Positions 47,191 to 55,804 of a stretch of 64,000 nucleotides of DNA are shown in pieces. Under the pieces are notes generated by a model. The model searched no databases, was not told where the DNA came from, and was given only the letters and a program-made list of their open reading frames with translations. The position numbers and the translations under genes are program-made. Numbering within the stretch: the first letter of the stretch is position 1; every line of letters begins with the position of its first letter. The DNA comes from Svornostia abyssi (GTDB taxonomy: Bacteria > Actinomycetota > Thermoleophilia > Solirubrobacterales > Solirubrobacteraceae), in contig CP088295.1 of NCBI GenBank assembly GCA_024666565.1, positions 62,001-126,000 on the forward strand. The letters are read 5' to 3'.

Positions 47191-48628
47191 GCGTGACCTT
47201 CCCGGTCACCGCGCCCGCGGTGATCGTGAGCGTCACGGTCTTCTTGTTCTTCAGGGCGCGCTTGCCGGCCTTCGTGAACTTCAGGGTCGCGGTGGCGGTG
47301 CCGTTCGCCGCGGCCTTCGCGCGACCGGTGGCGACGGTGCGCTTGCCGGCCTTCGCCTTCACGGTGACCTTCTTGCCCGCCGGCAGGCCGGCGAGCTTGA
47401 CCGTCAGCCCCCGCTTCAGGGCGGCGCGCAGGCCGACCTTCTTCGCGAGCGCGACCTTGGCGCCATTGGCGGTCGCCGTGTTCGCGCCGGTGTTCGCCTG
47501 GCCGGCGGTGCCCCGCTCGACGGTCTCGCAGTTGCTGACCACATCGCCGGCGTCGACGACGGCGCGGTCATTGCCGACGCCGCAGTCAATGGTGTCGGCC
47601 TCGCCGTCGGCGGCGAAGACGACGTCGTTGCCGTGCGGCAGCGTGCAGCTCTGCAGGATCCCGCACTGCGAGCCGGTGAAGTCACCCGCGATCGTGTCGC
47701 GGCCGGGGCCGCCGGTGAGCGTGTCATCGCCGAAGCCGCCCTCGATCGTGTCGCTGCCGGCGCCACCGTCGATCGTCTGCGGGCCGTTGCTCGCGAGCAG
47801 GAAGTCGTCGCCGCCGAGGCCGTTGACCGTCGACGGGCCGAGGTCGCTCGGGGCGTAGACCTCAACGCGATCGGGGCCCTCGCTCATCGTGTACGTGCCG
47901 GGCGCGAACGCCTTGATGTACTCGACGCTCGTGACGTTGTCGCGCTCGCCCGGACGGCCGTCGTTGGCCTGGCCGTCGAGGGTGATGTTGACGCGCTTGC
48001 CGCGGTTCTCCGAGCTGTTGTCGGCCCAGTCGTCGACCTGGTCGTAGCCGGCGCCGCCGTCGACGATGTCGTTGCCGTCGGTGTAGCGATCGGGCTGGAG
48101 GAAGTCGTCGCCGCCGTCGCCGTAGAGCTGGTCGTCACCGGCGCCGCCGATCATCTTGTCGTCGCCTTCGCCGCCGCGCAGGACATCGTTGCCGGCCTCC
48201 GATTCCAGCTCGTCCTTGCCGTCGCCGCCGAGCAGGGTCGCGGGGAGCGCCGCGGCGTTCTTCAGCTTGTCGGTGCCGGCGCCGCCGTCGAAGGTGACGG
48301 GGACGCTGGGCGCGCTCGGGAGGGTGTACGCGTTGTCGTTGCCGTCACCGAGCTCGACGATCACCCGGGCGGGGATGTCGCAGTGCGCCGGATGGTCGGG
48401 CGAGATCTGCGTACACCGATCCCCCGGAAAGCTCATCGCGGCCGCGCCTGAATCGGAGACCGCGATGCGGCCGGGGTCGTCGCTGGAGATGCCGACGAAG
48501 TTCGCCTCGCCCGGTGCGGCGCGCAGGACGAGCGCGTCGCCCTCGTACGTGAGCGAGGACGCAGCCGCCGTGGTGGGGACCGCGGCGAGCGCGGCAACGG
48601 CGGTGACGGCAAGCAGGTGACAACGCAT
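47180..48628 (-). CDS. Secreted RTX-like calcium-binding repeat protein
   Basis: About 482 residues with a signal peptide (LLAVTAVAALAAVPTTAAA). RTX nonapeptides are spread between residues 120 and 360 (GGEGDDKMIGGAGDDQLYGD, then GGAGSDTIEGGFGDDTLTGG). A basic C-terminal domain ends in Lys-rich strands (GKKVTVKAKAGKRTVATGRA). AAGGAGTCCCTGCC before ATG 48628 is a good ribosome site; an earlier in-frame start would add noncoding text. The plan is the same as the protein at 25811. It is probably a calcium-stabilised surface protein. Confidence 0.85.
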   Translation of the reverse strand: MRCHLLAVTAVAALAAVPTTAAASSLTYEGDALVLRAAPGEANFVGISSDDPGRIAVSDSGAAAMSFPGDRCTQISPDHPAHCDIPARVIVELGDGNDNAYTLPSAPSVPVTFDGGAGTDKLKNAAALPATLLGGDGKDELESEAGNDVLRGGEGDDKMIGGAGDDQLYGDGGDDFLQPDRYTDGNDIVDGGAGYDQVDDWADNSSENRGKRVNITLDGQANDGRPGERDNVTSVEYIKAFAPGTYTMSEGPDRVEVYAPSDLGPSTVNGLGGDDFLLASNGPQTIDGGAGSDTIEGGFGDDTLTGGPGRDTIAGDFTGSQCGILQSCTLPHGNDVVFAADGEADTIDCGVGNDRAVVDAGDVVSNCETVERGTAGQANTGANTATANGAKVALAKKVGLRAALKRGLTVKLAGLPAGKKVTVKAKAGKRTVATGRAKAAANGTATATLKFTKAGKRALKNKKTVTLTITAGAVTGKVTLKR

Positions 48629-48694
48629 GGCAGGGACTCCTTGGTGGTGGTGATGACCAGCCTGCACCGCCGCGGGCGCCCTGCCATTGCGGAA

Positions 48695-48714
48695 CCCCCC
48701 AAACGCGAACCCCA
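48695..48714 (-). promoter_or_regulatory. Shared upstream motif, copy 2
   Basis: Read on the minus strand, TGGGGTTCGCGTTTGGGGG lies about 70 bp before the RTX-like gene start. It is the partner of the motif at 37478-37497. The rest of the 150 bp between this gene and the manganese riboswitch shows no gene. Confidence 0.4.
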
Positions 48715-48779
48715 GGGTTTGGGGAACCCCTACGTACGACATTTCTGTCGTGAGTCCGGTTGCTTGCTATCCTGCGTTC

Positions 48780-48886
48780 AGTCGAAGGGAAGTATCCCGA
48801 CGGCGAGCATCGTCAACACGGCGGCCCTTCAGTGAGGCCTCACCCGGTGCTCGCGGCCTCGATCTGAGGCGGAGAAACCTTCGCGG
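48780..48886 (+). promoter_or_regulatory. Manganese riboswitch (yybP-ykoY class) upstream of TerC
   Basis: The P1 stem is CGAAGG (48783-48788) with CCTTCG (48878-48883). Inside it the order is GGGAAGTATCCC, a stem GCGAGCA/TGCTCGC (48803-48809 with 48848-48854) holding ATCGTCAACACGGCGGCCC, a small GCCTC/GAGGC hairpin, and GGAGAAACC. These are the expected blocks of the yybP-ykoY riboswitch, which turns on manganese exporters and TerC proteins when Mn2+ is high. TATCCT (48768-48773) is a possible -10 just upstream. Confidence 0.85.
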
Positions 48887-48919
48887 ACCGAACCATTCGA
48901 CCCGCGGAGCTTTCTCAAC

Positions 48920-49882
48920 ATGGACCTCGCCCTTCCCCTTGCCATCAGTTCGTCCAGCCAGGTGTACTGGTGGGCCGGCCTGATCGTCGCCGTCGCCGTC
49001 CTGCTCATCCTCGACCTGCTGGTGGTCAAGGGCCGAGACGGCCAGATGACATTCCGCCAGGCCTCGCTCGCCAGCGCGTTCTGGGTTGCCATCGCGCTGA
49101 GCTTCGGCGTCGTCCTGCTGCTGTTCGGCGAGTCCGGGGACGCAGGCGCGTACTTCGCCGGCTACCTCGTGGAGAAGTCGCTGTCGCTCGACAACGTCTT
49201 CGTCTTCCTCCTCGTCTTCGGCGCCTTCGGCATCCAGGCCAAGGAGCAGTACCGGCTGCTGACCTTCGGGATCATCCTGGCGCTCTTCATGCGCGCGGCG
49301 TTCATCGTCGTCGGCGCGGCCGCGTTGAACGCGGTGAGCTGGGTGTCGTTCATCTTCGCCGCGTTCCTGATCTGGACCGGCTGGCGGATGTTCCGCCACC
49401 GCCACGATCATGACGGCGAGGACGAGCTCGTCGAGAAGCTGCAGAAGCGGCTGCCGATCACCGACGACCCGCGCGCGGAGGGCAAGCTCTTCGTCAAGCT
49501 CGACGGCAAGCGGATGTTCACCGCCGGTGGCGCCGCGTTCATCGCGATCGCGATCGTCGACCTCATCTTCGCGGTCGACTCGGTGCCCGCGATCCTCGCG
49601 ATCACGCCCGACCCGTACATCGTCTTCGCGGCGAACGCGTTCGCGCTGCTCGGCCTGCGCCCGCTGTTCTTCCTCGTCGCCGAACTGGTCGAGAAGCTCT
49701 ACTACCTGAAGATGGCGCTCGCGTTCCTGCTCATCTTCATCGGGGCGAAGATGGTGCTCGCGGAGTTCGTCGGCAAGATCGGCCCGGAGTACTCGCTGCC
49801 GGGCATCGTGTTCATCCTCGGCGGCGGCGTGGTGTCGAGCCTCTGGCGCGAGCGCCGGCTCAAGCGCGAGGCGGGGGTGTAG
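48920..49882 (+). CDS. TerC-family membrane protein, probable metal exporter
   Basis: About 320 residues with nine or so helices. The TerC family signature includes EKSLSLDNVFVFLLVFGAFG near residue 80 and DLIFAVDSVPAILAIT near 215, each with conserved Asp and Asn residues in membrane segments that would bind a divalent cation. With a manganese riboswitch in its leader, Mn2+ export or metal loading of secreted proteins is the likely role. It is monocistronic and convergent with the FTR1 permease gene. Confidence 0.9.
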   Translation: MDLALPLAISSSSQVYWWAGLIVAVAVLLILDLLVVKGRDGQMTFRQASLASAFWVAIALSFGVVLLLFGESGDAGAYFAGYLVEKSLSLDNVFVFLLVFGAFGIQAKEQYRLLTFGIILALFMRAAFIVVGAAALNAVSWVSFIFAAFLIWTGWRMFRHRHDHDGEDELVEKLQKRLPITDDPRAEGKLFVKLDGKRMFTAGGAAFIAIAIVDLIFAVDSVPAILAITPDPYIVFAANAFALLGLRPLFFLVAELVEKLYYLKMALAFLLIFIGAKMVLAEFVGKIGPEYSLPGIVFILGGGVVSSLWRERRLKREAGV

Positions 49883-49910
49883 CCGTCACCCCCGCGGCCC
49901 CGGGCCGGGC

Positions 49911-49949
49911 CGAACGTCGTGCGTGTGTCGCTATGACGGCACACGTTCG
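49911..49949. terminator. Hairpin between convergent terC and FTR1 genes
   Basis: CGAACGT (49911-49917) pairs with ACGTTCG (49943-49949), with extra GTGC/GCAC pairing inside, in the 48-bp gap between two stop codons. Its symmetry would serve both strands. No T-tract is seen. Confidence 0.35.
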
Positions 49950-52309
49950 ACGTTCGGGGCCTCCTCGGCCGCGACCGTGACCGCCCGGCGCTTCGCGGCC
50001 GCCTTCTGCGGCTTCTTGATCCGCACGTACTCCGCCGCGTAGTACGACCCGACCACGAACGCGAACGCCGCGACCTGCGCGCCGATCGTCTCCCACGTCG
50101 GGAAGACGCCGAACCACATGCCCAGCCAGTACGGGATGTCGAGGTCGATGGGCGTGATCGGCAGCCACCCCGTGCCCTGCATCGTGCGGACGGTCTGTCC
50201 GACGAGCATCACGAGCACCACGCCCAGCAGCACGCCGGTGACGACGAGCATCTTCTTGTACGGCAGCTTGTGCTCCAGCGTGAAGGTCACGACCGCGACC
50301 GCCATCACCGCGGTCAGGCCGAGCGCCACGCCCGCGAGCACCACGCCCGTCCCCGCTGAGAGCTGCAGCGACTGGAGGAACAGGACGGTCTCGAAGCCCT
50401 CGCGGTAGACGCTGGTGAGCCCGAGCATCCCGAAGCCCAGCACGGACGCCGACCAGAAGCCCACGCGCTCGCCCGCCTTCTCCTCGGCGAGCAGCTCCTT
50501 GCGCTTCTGGTGGAAGCCGCCGATCCACTGGCTCCAGTAGACGCGGTGGAAGAACCAGTTCATGACGACGAGCAGCACCGCGATCGCGACCACGCCGACG
50601 ATGGCCTCCAGCTTCTCGCCGTACTGCGACAGCGACGTCAGCACGAGCTGGGCGAGCACCCAGGTGATCGCGCTGGCGATCAGCCCGAAGATCGCGCCGA
50701 TGAAGATCGGGCGGCGCTTGCGGCGGTTGACCCCGATGAGCGACGCGGTGATCGCCGCGAGGATCAGGACCGCCTCGAGTCCCTCACGGAACACGATGAT
50801 CGCGGCGTTCGTGATGATCGTGGCCTGCGACGCGCCGTCGCCGAGCGTGGCCTTCGATTCGTTCAGCGCCTCGTCGAGGACCGCGCGCGTCTCGCGCACC
50901 TGGCGGATCGGGGCACGCTGGGCGACCAGCGCGGCGAGCCCGTCGGTGTCGCGCGCGCCGAACCACACGAGCCCCTCCACGTCGGCGGCCAGCGCGGGAT
51001 CGAACGGCCGCAGCCGCAGCTCGGGGCCGAACTCGAAGAACGCGTACATCTCCAGCCGCGCCTGCTCGGCCTGCTGGTATTGGCCCGCGGCGACGGCGCT
51101 CTCCAGCCGGTCGAGCGTGAGGTCGATGAGGTCGAAGTCCGACTCGTCGCTCGTCTCCTTCCACGCCTGCGGGAACGCGCCCTGGAGGTCCTCGAGCGTG
51201 TCTTCGGAGCGCCGCTTGACCTCGTCTTCGTCGATGACCTTCTGGCCCTCGGCGGCGTCGGCGACGGCGCGGTCGAGCGCGGCGATCCCCGCCTTCGCAG
51301 CGGCGGCGGCGTCAGCGTCGTGGCGGCGCATGGCGTCGGCGAGATCGGCGTACGCGGAGGTCGCGCCGTCGAGGAACGCCCGCGCCTCCTGCAGCTCGAA
51401 CTCGACGGTCACGCGGCCGTCCTCGGTGCCGTCGCGGTACTCGATCGGGACGAGCGACACGAACCGCACGAGCTGGTTCGCGCGCCGCGCCTGCTCCTGG
51501 GCCGTGAAGGGCGCGGCCGTGAAGCCGTCCATCGCGCGGGTGATGCCGGCACGGGCCGCGGCGAACGCGGCGGCGTCCCGGGCGACGGCGGCGTCGCGCA
51601 GCGCGGCGAACCGGGCGCGGGCCGTCGCGGCGTTCTCCGCCCCGCGTTCCTCCTCGTACCGGTCGGCGAGGATCTCGAAGGACCCCGCGGCCTGGCCGGC
51701 CGCCTCGGCCTGCGCGGCGGCGAACCCGCGGCGGCGCGCGCTCTCGGCGTCGGTCAGCAACTCGCGCTGCTTGGCCTGGTAGGCGTCGAGGAGGTCCTTC
51801 GTCACGATCAGCCGCGCACGGCGCGCGCTCGTGCGGCGCTCGGCCAGCGCGCGAAGTGCCAGCGTCGCGTCGACGCCGGGGCGCGTGAAGCGCGTCGCGG
51901 TGCGGTAGTCGCGGAGCAGCAGCCAGCGGCGGGCTGCAGCGGCGTCGCCGGCGCCGGTGGCGGCGAGTGTCTCGTCGGCGGCGATCCCGAAGCCCGCGGC
52001 CTGCACCTCGCCGCGGGCGGCGGCCAGGGCAAGCGGATCGTTGGCGCGGACGGCGGCGCGCGCGTCGGCGAGCGCCGCGCGCAGCGCGCGCCGCGACGCT
52101 GCGTCCCCGGCGTCCGCGAGCCCGGTGCGCAGCCGCCGCGCAGCCCGCGCAACGTCGGCGCGCGCGCCCGCCTGGTCACCGGTGTCGAGCGACGTCTGGG
52201 CTGCGAAGAGGTCCTGCCGGGCCTGCTCGGCCGCCCGCCACGGCTGCTCGGCGGCGGCCGGAGCGGCAGCGACCAGAAGCGCGACGAGCGCGAACAGGAT
52301 CGCGCGCAT
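49931..52309 (-). CDS. FTR1-family high-affinity iron permease with large N-terminal extracytoplasmic region
   Basis: About 792 residues. A signal peptide and some 470 residues of helical, Ala-rich external domain come first. The permease follows with about seven helices and the two iron-binding REGLE-type motifs FREGLEAVLILAAI (near 505) and YREGFETVLFLQS (near 638). It imports ferric ions. It overlaps the EfeO-like gene upstream (TGATG). No EfeB peroxidase gene is present. The N-terminal extension matches the long form of EfeU/FTR1 found in many actinobacteria and proteobacteria. Confidence 0.88.
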   Translation of the reverse strand: MRAILFALVALLVAAAPAAAEQPWRAAEQARQDLFAAQTSLDTGDQAGARADVARAARRLRTGLADAGDAASRRALRAALADARAAVRANDPLALAAARGEVQAAGFGIAADETLAATGAGDAAAARRWLLLRDYRTATRFTRPGVDATLALRALAERRTSARRARLIVTKDLLDAYQAKQRELLTDAESARRRGFAAAQAEAAGQAAGSFEILADRYEEERGAENAATARARFAALRDAAVARDAAAFAAARAGITRAMDGFTAAPFTAQEQARRANQLVRFVSLVPIEYRDGTEDGRVTVEFELQEARAFLDGATSAYADLADAMRRHDADAAAAAKAGIAALDRAVADAAEGQKVIDEDEVKRRSEDTLEDLQGAFPQAWKETSDESDFDLIDLTLDRLESAVAAGQYQQAEQARLEMYAFFEFGPELRLRPFDPALAADVEGLVWFGARDTDGLAALVAQRAPIRQVRETRAVLDEALNESKATLGDGASQATIITNAAIIVFREGLEAVLILAAITASLIGVNRRKRRPIFIGAIFGLIASAITWVLAQLVLTSLSQYGEKLEAIVGVVAIAVLLVVMNWFFHRVYWSQWIGGFHQKRKELLAEEKAGERVGFWSASVLGFGMLGLTSVYREGFETVLFLQSLQLSAGTGVVLAGVALGLTAVMAVAVVTFTLEHKLPYKKMLVVTGVLLGVVLVMLVGQTVRTMQGTGWLPITPIDLDIPYWLGMWFGVFPTWETIGAQVAAFAFVVGSYYAAEYVRIKKPQKAAAKRRAVTVAAEEAPNVERVPS

Positions 52310-53407
52310 CAGGCTTCGACCTCGATCCCAAGCGCGGCGGCGGACTGCGAGACCTGCCCGGCGATCGCCTCGGCGCGCTTCTGCGCCTCGGTCCCGTAGG
52401 TGTCGGCCTGTTCGGCGGTGAACTGCTTGCCGTCGGCCTCCTGGTCGCGCAGCTCCTCGACGTACGCCAGCAGCGCGTCGAGGTTCTCCCCCGACCTGCT
52501 TGGCCTGCGCCGGGTCCTCGTCGGCGACGCGCGGCTCGATGCCGTCGTAGACCACCGTGAGGCCCGACAGGATGCCCGCGATGTCGGAGAGGCGCGACGT
52601 GCCGACGAAGCTCGCCTCCTCGGCACTCTCGCCCGCGACGAACCGCGAGTTCTTCCACGCCTCGAAGTACTCGCTCATCGTCGGCGTCATGACGACGACG
52701 GCGTTGAAGACGTCCTCCTCGGTCGGCTCCCACGCCTTCGAGGACGCGTCGAGCTTCGTGGCCTGATCGTTGAAGCCCTTCGCGGCCGCGACGATGTGGC
52801 CGGCGTCCGGCAGCGCCTCGCCGAACTCGACCTTGCCGTCACCGTCGAGGTCGGCCTTCACGCCCTTCGCGGTGAACTTCTCCTCGGTGCCCCAGAGGGA
52901 CGTCTCGGTGAGGAAGAAGTAGTTGCCCGGCTTCTTCAGGACGGTGCCGTCGGGGTACGTGAGATCGAACGGCACCGCGCTCTCGGGATCCTCGCCGGAC
53001 GAGCCCGCGTCGAGGATGACGTCGTACTCGGAGAGCGACGGCACGCCGGCGACGACGCCCTCGGCCTCCTCGTAGGCCGGGTTGGCCTTGCGCCACGTCG
53101 CCTGCATGGCGGTGACGAGCTCGGCGACCTCCTCGCGGTTCTCGGTGAGCATCTGCTCGTAGTCGAGGTTCGAGGCCTTCGCGAGGTCGTAGTACTGCTG
53201 GGCCTGCTCGTTCAGGGTGCCGGTCTGCTCGGTGAGCTGCGCGGTGTGGTCGAGGAGGTAGTCCTTGATCGGCGCGAGCTGCGTGGCGGTCGCGGTCGCC
53301 ACCGCCGTCGTGGCGGGCTTGCCGGCGGAGGAGGACTCGTCGTCACCGCAGCCGGGAAGGATCGCGGCGGCGAGGGCAACCGCGGTGAGCATGGGGATCG
53401 GGCGCAA
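52309..53407 (-). pseudogene. EfeO-like iron-binding lipoprotein, frameshifted
   Basis: About 365 residues after repair. A lipoprotein signal ends in ILPGC, followed by a Thr-rich linker and an imelysin/EfeO-like helical domain (DYLLDHTAQLTEQTGTLNEQ, then YEQMLTENREEVAEL, YPDGTVLKKPGNYFFL). The frame breaks in the five-C run at 52488-52492; dropping one base gives AKQVGENLDALLAYVEEL and a stop at 52309 that overlaps the FTR1 start. Because of the error, the two genes read as one long frame in the raw sequence. TTG 53407 has AGGAG six bases upstream. It delivers iron to the permease. Confidence 0.78.
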
Positions 53408-53423
53408 CGTGGACTCCTGCTTC

Positions 53424-53437
53424 TTAGGGCGACCTAA
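53424..53437 (-). promoter_or_regulatory. DtxR/IdeR-type iron box upstream of the iron-uptake operon
   Basis: TTAGG-GCGA-CCTAA is a perfect 5-bp dyad with a 4-bp spacer, the core of the DtxR/IdeR consensus. It lies 16 bp before the EfeO-like start, over the likely transcription start. It implies repression by iron-loaded regulator, which fits the function of the operon. Confidence 0.6.
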
Positions 53438-53481
53438 CGAACTCGGACGGGGATGGTAGGGATTCCGAGGAAGCAGTGTCA

Positions 53482-53503
53482 GGTGACCCTAATTCGGGTC
53501 ACC
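53482..53503. promoter_or_regulatory. 22-bp dyad between the EAL gene end and the iron operon
   Basis: GGTGACCC-TAATTC-GGGTCACC is an 8-bp perfect inverted repeat with a 6-bp spacer, about 75 bp before the iron operon start and 25 bp past the EAL stop. It could be a terminator of the EAL mRNA or a second operator of the iron operon. No T-tract follows, and the binding protein is unknown. Confidence 0.35.
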
Positions 53504-53527
53504 GAACTCGCGCTGACGGCGCCAGAC

Positions 53528-54844
53528 TTAGCGCGCCGGCCCGATACGGGCCATGAGCGTGCGGGCCGCCCCGCACACGAGGTCACGGTCATACGTCAGG
53601 CAGTACCTGAACCGCGCGTCCGCACCGTCGGCTCCCTCGACGGCCCGTGCCGTCATCGCCGCCGCGACATGCGGGCTGATAACGCACACCGTCCACTCGT
53701 CCGCGAGCACGTCGTCCGGCCTGAAGGGCGCCGTGCGCACCCCCGGCTCGGGCGACGACGCAAGCCCGTCACCGAGCACCCCGACGAACGCGACCTCGCC
53801 GGCCAACTCGCGGTAGCGCGCCCAGCCGTCGGCGCCGGGACAGCCCGCGCCAGCCGCGAGCAGCACGCCGGCGGACCCTGCGGCAAGCGCGTGGTCTTCC
53901 AGCTCCCGCGCCAGCGCGGTGAGCAGCCCCGCCTCGGCGACACGCGGCTCGATCCGCTCGGACACCAGCGTGAACGGCGTGACCTTCGGCGGCGCGCCGT
54001 CATCGTCGCCGTGCGGCATCGCGAAGCGGCCGAGCGGCAGACCCAACGGCGCGTCGGCGGGCGCCGGGCCGGGCGGGCCGAACAGCCACCCCTGGCCATG
54101 ACGGGCACCAAGCGCTCGCGCGCGCTCGAGGTGCGCCTCGGTCTCGATCCCCTCCGCGAGCACCAGCGTGCCCGCCGCCTCGGCCCGGGCCGCGACGGCG
54201 TGGACCGTCGCCGCCAGCTCACGGTCGGGGCTCTCCTGCACGAGCCGCATGTCGAGCTTGAGGACCTCGGGGTGCAGGAACGGCATGAGCGCGAGCGAGC
54301 GTGCGTCGACCCCCACGTCGTCGAGCGCGATCGCGACACCCGCATTGCGCAGGAACGGCACGCCGGCGAGGACGCCCGACGGCCGAGCGGTCAGCGCGCG
54401 TTCGGTGAGCTCGACGACCAGATGGAGCTCCGCGCGCGCCCAGTCCAGCAGCCCGCGCAGCTCCGGCGGCGCCGGCACGCCCGCGGCATCGGGTTCGACG
54501 TTGACGAACAGCGAGTACGGCGGCCGCAGCCCGCTCTCGCGCACACCCCGCAGCGCGGACGCGCGGCACGCCCAGTCCAGCTCGGCGACCCGGCCCGCCT
54601 CGCGCGCGACCTCGAACATCCGCTCGGGCCGGTGCAGCTCCGACCCCTCGGGCCCGCGGGCGAGCGCCTCGTAGGCGACTGTCTCGGATGTCTCGAGATC
54701 GACGATCGGCTGGTAGACGGTACTGAGCAGTCCGTCGCCCAGAATCCGATCCAGCTCAGCAGCGTCGTCGGTTGAAGGTGAAGTCTTCACAAAGGAGCCG
54801 TGGCTTTCTTGCCTGCATTCGGCGGTTTCCGCTTTTGCGGTCAA
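53528..54844 (-). CDS. EAL-domain c-di-GMP phosphodiesterase with C-terminal DICT-like sensory domain
   Basis: About 438 residues. The EAL domain (about 30-260) has YEALARG, FVNVEPD, VELTERAL, DDVGVDARSL (DDFG with Phe replaced by Val), LKLDMRLV and AEGIETEAHLE. The metal-binding residues look complete, so hydrolysis is likely. From about 290 the protein carries a DICT-type domain (VSERIEPRVAEAGLLTALAR, then DEWTVCVISPHVAAAMTA), often fused to c-di-GMP enzymes or regulators. It starts at TTG 54844 or GTG 54790. It is divergent from a TetR gene. Confidence 0.82.
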   Translation of the reverse strand: MTAKAETAECRQESHGSFVKTSPSTDDAAELDRILGDGLLSTVYQPIVDLETSETVAYEALARGPEGSELHRPERMFEVAREAGRVAELDWACRASALRGVRESGLRPPYSLFVNVEPDAAGVPAPPELRGLLDWARAELHLVVELTERALTARPSGVLAGVPFLRNAGVAIALDDVGVDARSLALMPFLHPEVLKLDMRLVQESPDRELAATVHAVAARAEAAGTLVLAEGIETEAHLERARALGARHGQGWLFGPPGPAPADAPLGLPLGRFAMPHGDDDGAPPKVTPFTLVSERIEPRVAEAGLLTALARELEDHALAAGSAGVLLAAGAGCPGADGWARYRELAGEVAFVGVLGDGLASSPEPGVRTAPFRPDDVLADEWTVCVISPHVAAAMTARAVEGADGADARFRYCLTYDRDLVCGAARTLMARIGPAR

Positions 54845-54889
54845 TCGTCGAGACGACTCCTAACCGAACGACCAGTCACAATACACCCC

Positions 54890-55513
54890 ATGGACGCCAC
54901 CACTCCGGGGAGGAGGTACGGCGGTGTCTCGGCAGAGGACCGGAGGCGCGAGCGCAGAGAACGACTGCTCCAAGCCGGCCTGGACCTCCTCGGGACCCGC
55001 GGTTACGCGCAGACTACGGTCAGCGACGTGCTCGAGCGAGCGGGTCTGACCTCGCGCTACTTCTACGAGCACTTCGAGAACCGCGAAGCGCTCCTGCTCG
55101 CCGTCTACGACGAGGTCGTCAAGCGCGGCTACGGCGCCTCGGCGATCGCGATCAAGCGCCACGACGGCGACCCGCTGACGGTGTCGATCCCCGCGCAGCT
55201 CGAAGCGTTCTACGAGGTCGTCGTCGACGACCCGCGGCTGGCCCGGGTGCTGTTCATCGAGGCCGTCGGCGTGAGCCCGGCGATGGAGACGCACCGGCGG
55301 GCCGTCATGCGGCGGATCGCGTCGGCGCTGTCCTCACGGCTGTCGATGCGTGCCGGGCGCGGGGAGATTCCCGAACGGGACTTTCATGCGATCACCATCG
55401 GGATGCTCGGGGCGATGCATGAGCTCATCGCCGACCACCTGCATCCGGGTGGGATCAGCAGGGATGAGGCGCTGCGGGAATCCGAGCGGCTCTGTCTGGC
55501 GACGCTGCGGTAG
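54890..55513 (+). CDS. TetR-family transcriptional regulator
   Basis: About 207 residues. The helix-turn-helix lies at about 20-66 (LLQAGLDLLGTRGYAQTTVS, then RAGLTSRYFYEHFENREALL). A TetR_C domain follows, ending HLHPGGISRDEALRE. It is divergent from the EAL-DICT gene with 45 bp between the starts, which should hold its operator, though no clean dyad is visible. The ligand is unknown. Confidence 0.88.
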   Translation: MDATTPGRRYGGVSAEDRRRERRERLLQAGLDLLGTRGYAQTTVSDVLERAGLTSRYFYEHFENREALLLAVYDEVVKRGYGASAIAIKRHDGDPLTVSIPAQLEAFYEVVVDDPRLARVLFIEAVGVSPAMETHRRAVMRRIASALSSRLSMRAGRGEIPERDFHAITIGMLGAMHELIADHLHPGGISRDEALRESERLCLATLR

Positions 55514-55795
55514 GCGCCACGACGACCCGCGCGCCAGCACGTCGTCGATCGCGCCAAGCATGCGGCTGCGGAGCTCGCGCTCCGAAAGCGCCGGCGTCTG
55601 CCCGCGAGCGAACACAACCTCGACCGCGTCCTGTTCCACTCCGTCGCGCTTGAACATCAGGCGCACGGCCTCGTCGCGAGCCTCGTGCGTGCGGACCTCG
55701 GAGGTCACCGTCAGCCCGGTGGCCTGCGGGCGAGCGAACCGCAGATCGACGAGGTCGGCCGGCATCCGACGGGCAGATATGCGCAGCGCCTCCAA
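55334..55795 (-). CDS. Possible hypothetical protein, 3' part overlapping tetR
   Basis: An open frame with plausible residue use in its first 95 residues (LVDLRFARPQATGLTVTSEV, then MLGAIDDVLARG). It then runs 180 bp antisense into the TetR gene, where the reading looks like shadow. It fills an otherwise empty 290-bp gap. The real gene may end earlier after an unseen indel, or there may be no gene. Confidence 0.25.
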   Translation of the reverse strand: MEALRISARRMPADLVDLRFARPQATGLTVTSEVRTHEARDEAVRLMFKRDGVEQDAVEVVFARGQTPALSERELRSRMLGAIDDVLARGSSWRLPQRRQTEPLGFPQRLIPADPTRMQVVGDELMHRPEHPDGDRMKVPFGNLPAPGTHRQP

Positions 55796-55804
55796 CTCGT
55801 GATC

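Noticed and set aside
49931..53407. Single 1158-residue EfeO-FTR1 fusion protein
   Set aside because: A stretch with no EfeO character between 52490 and 52310 is out of frame. One base fewer at 52488-52492 gives two normal, overlapping genes.
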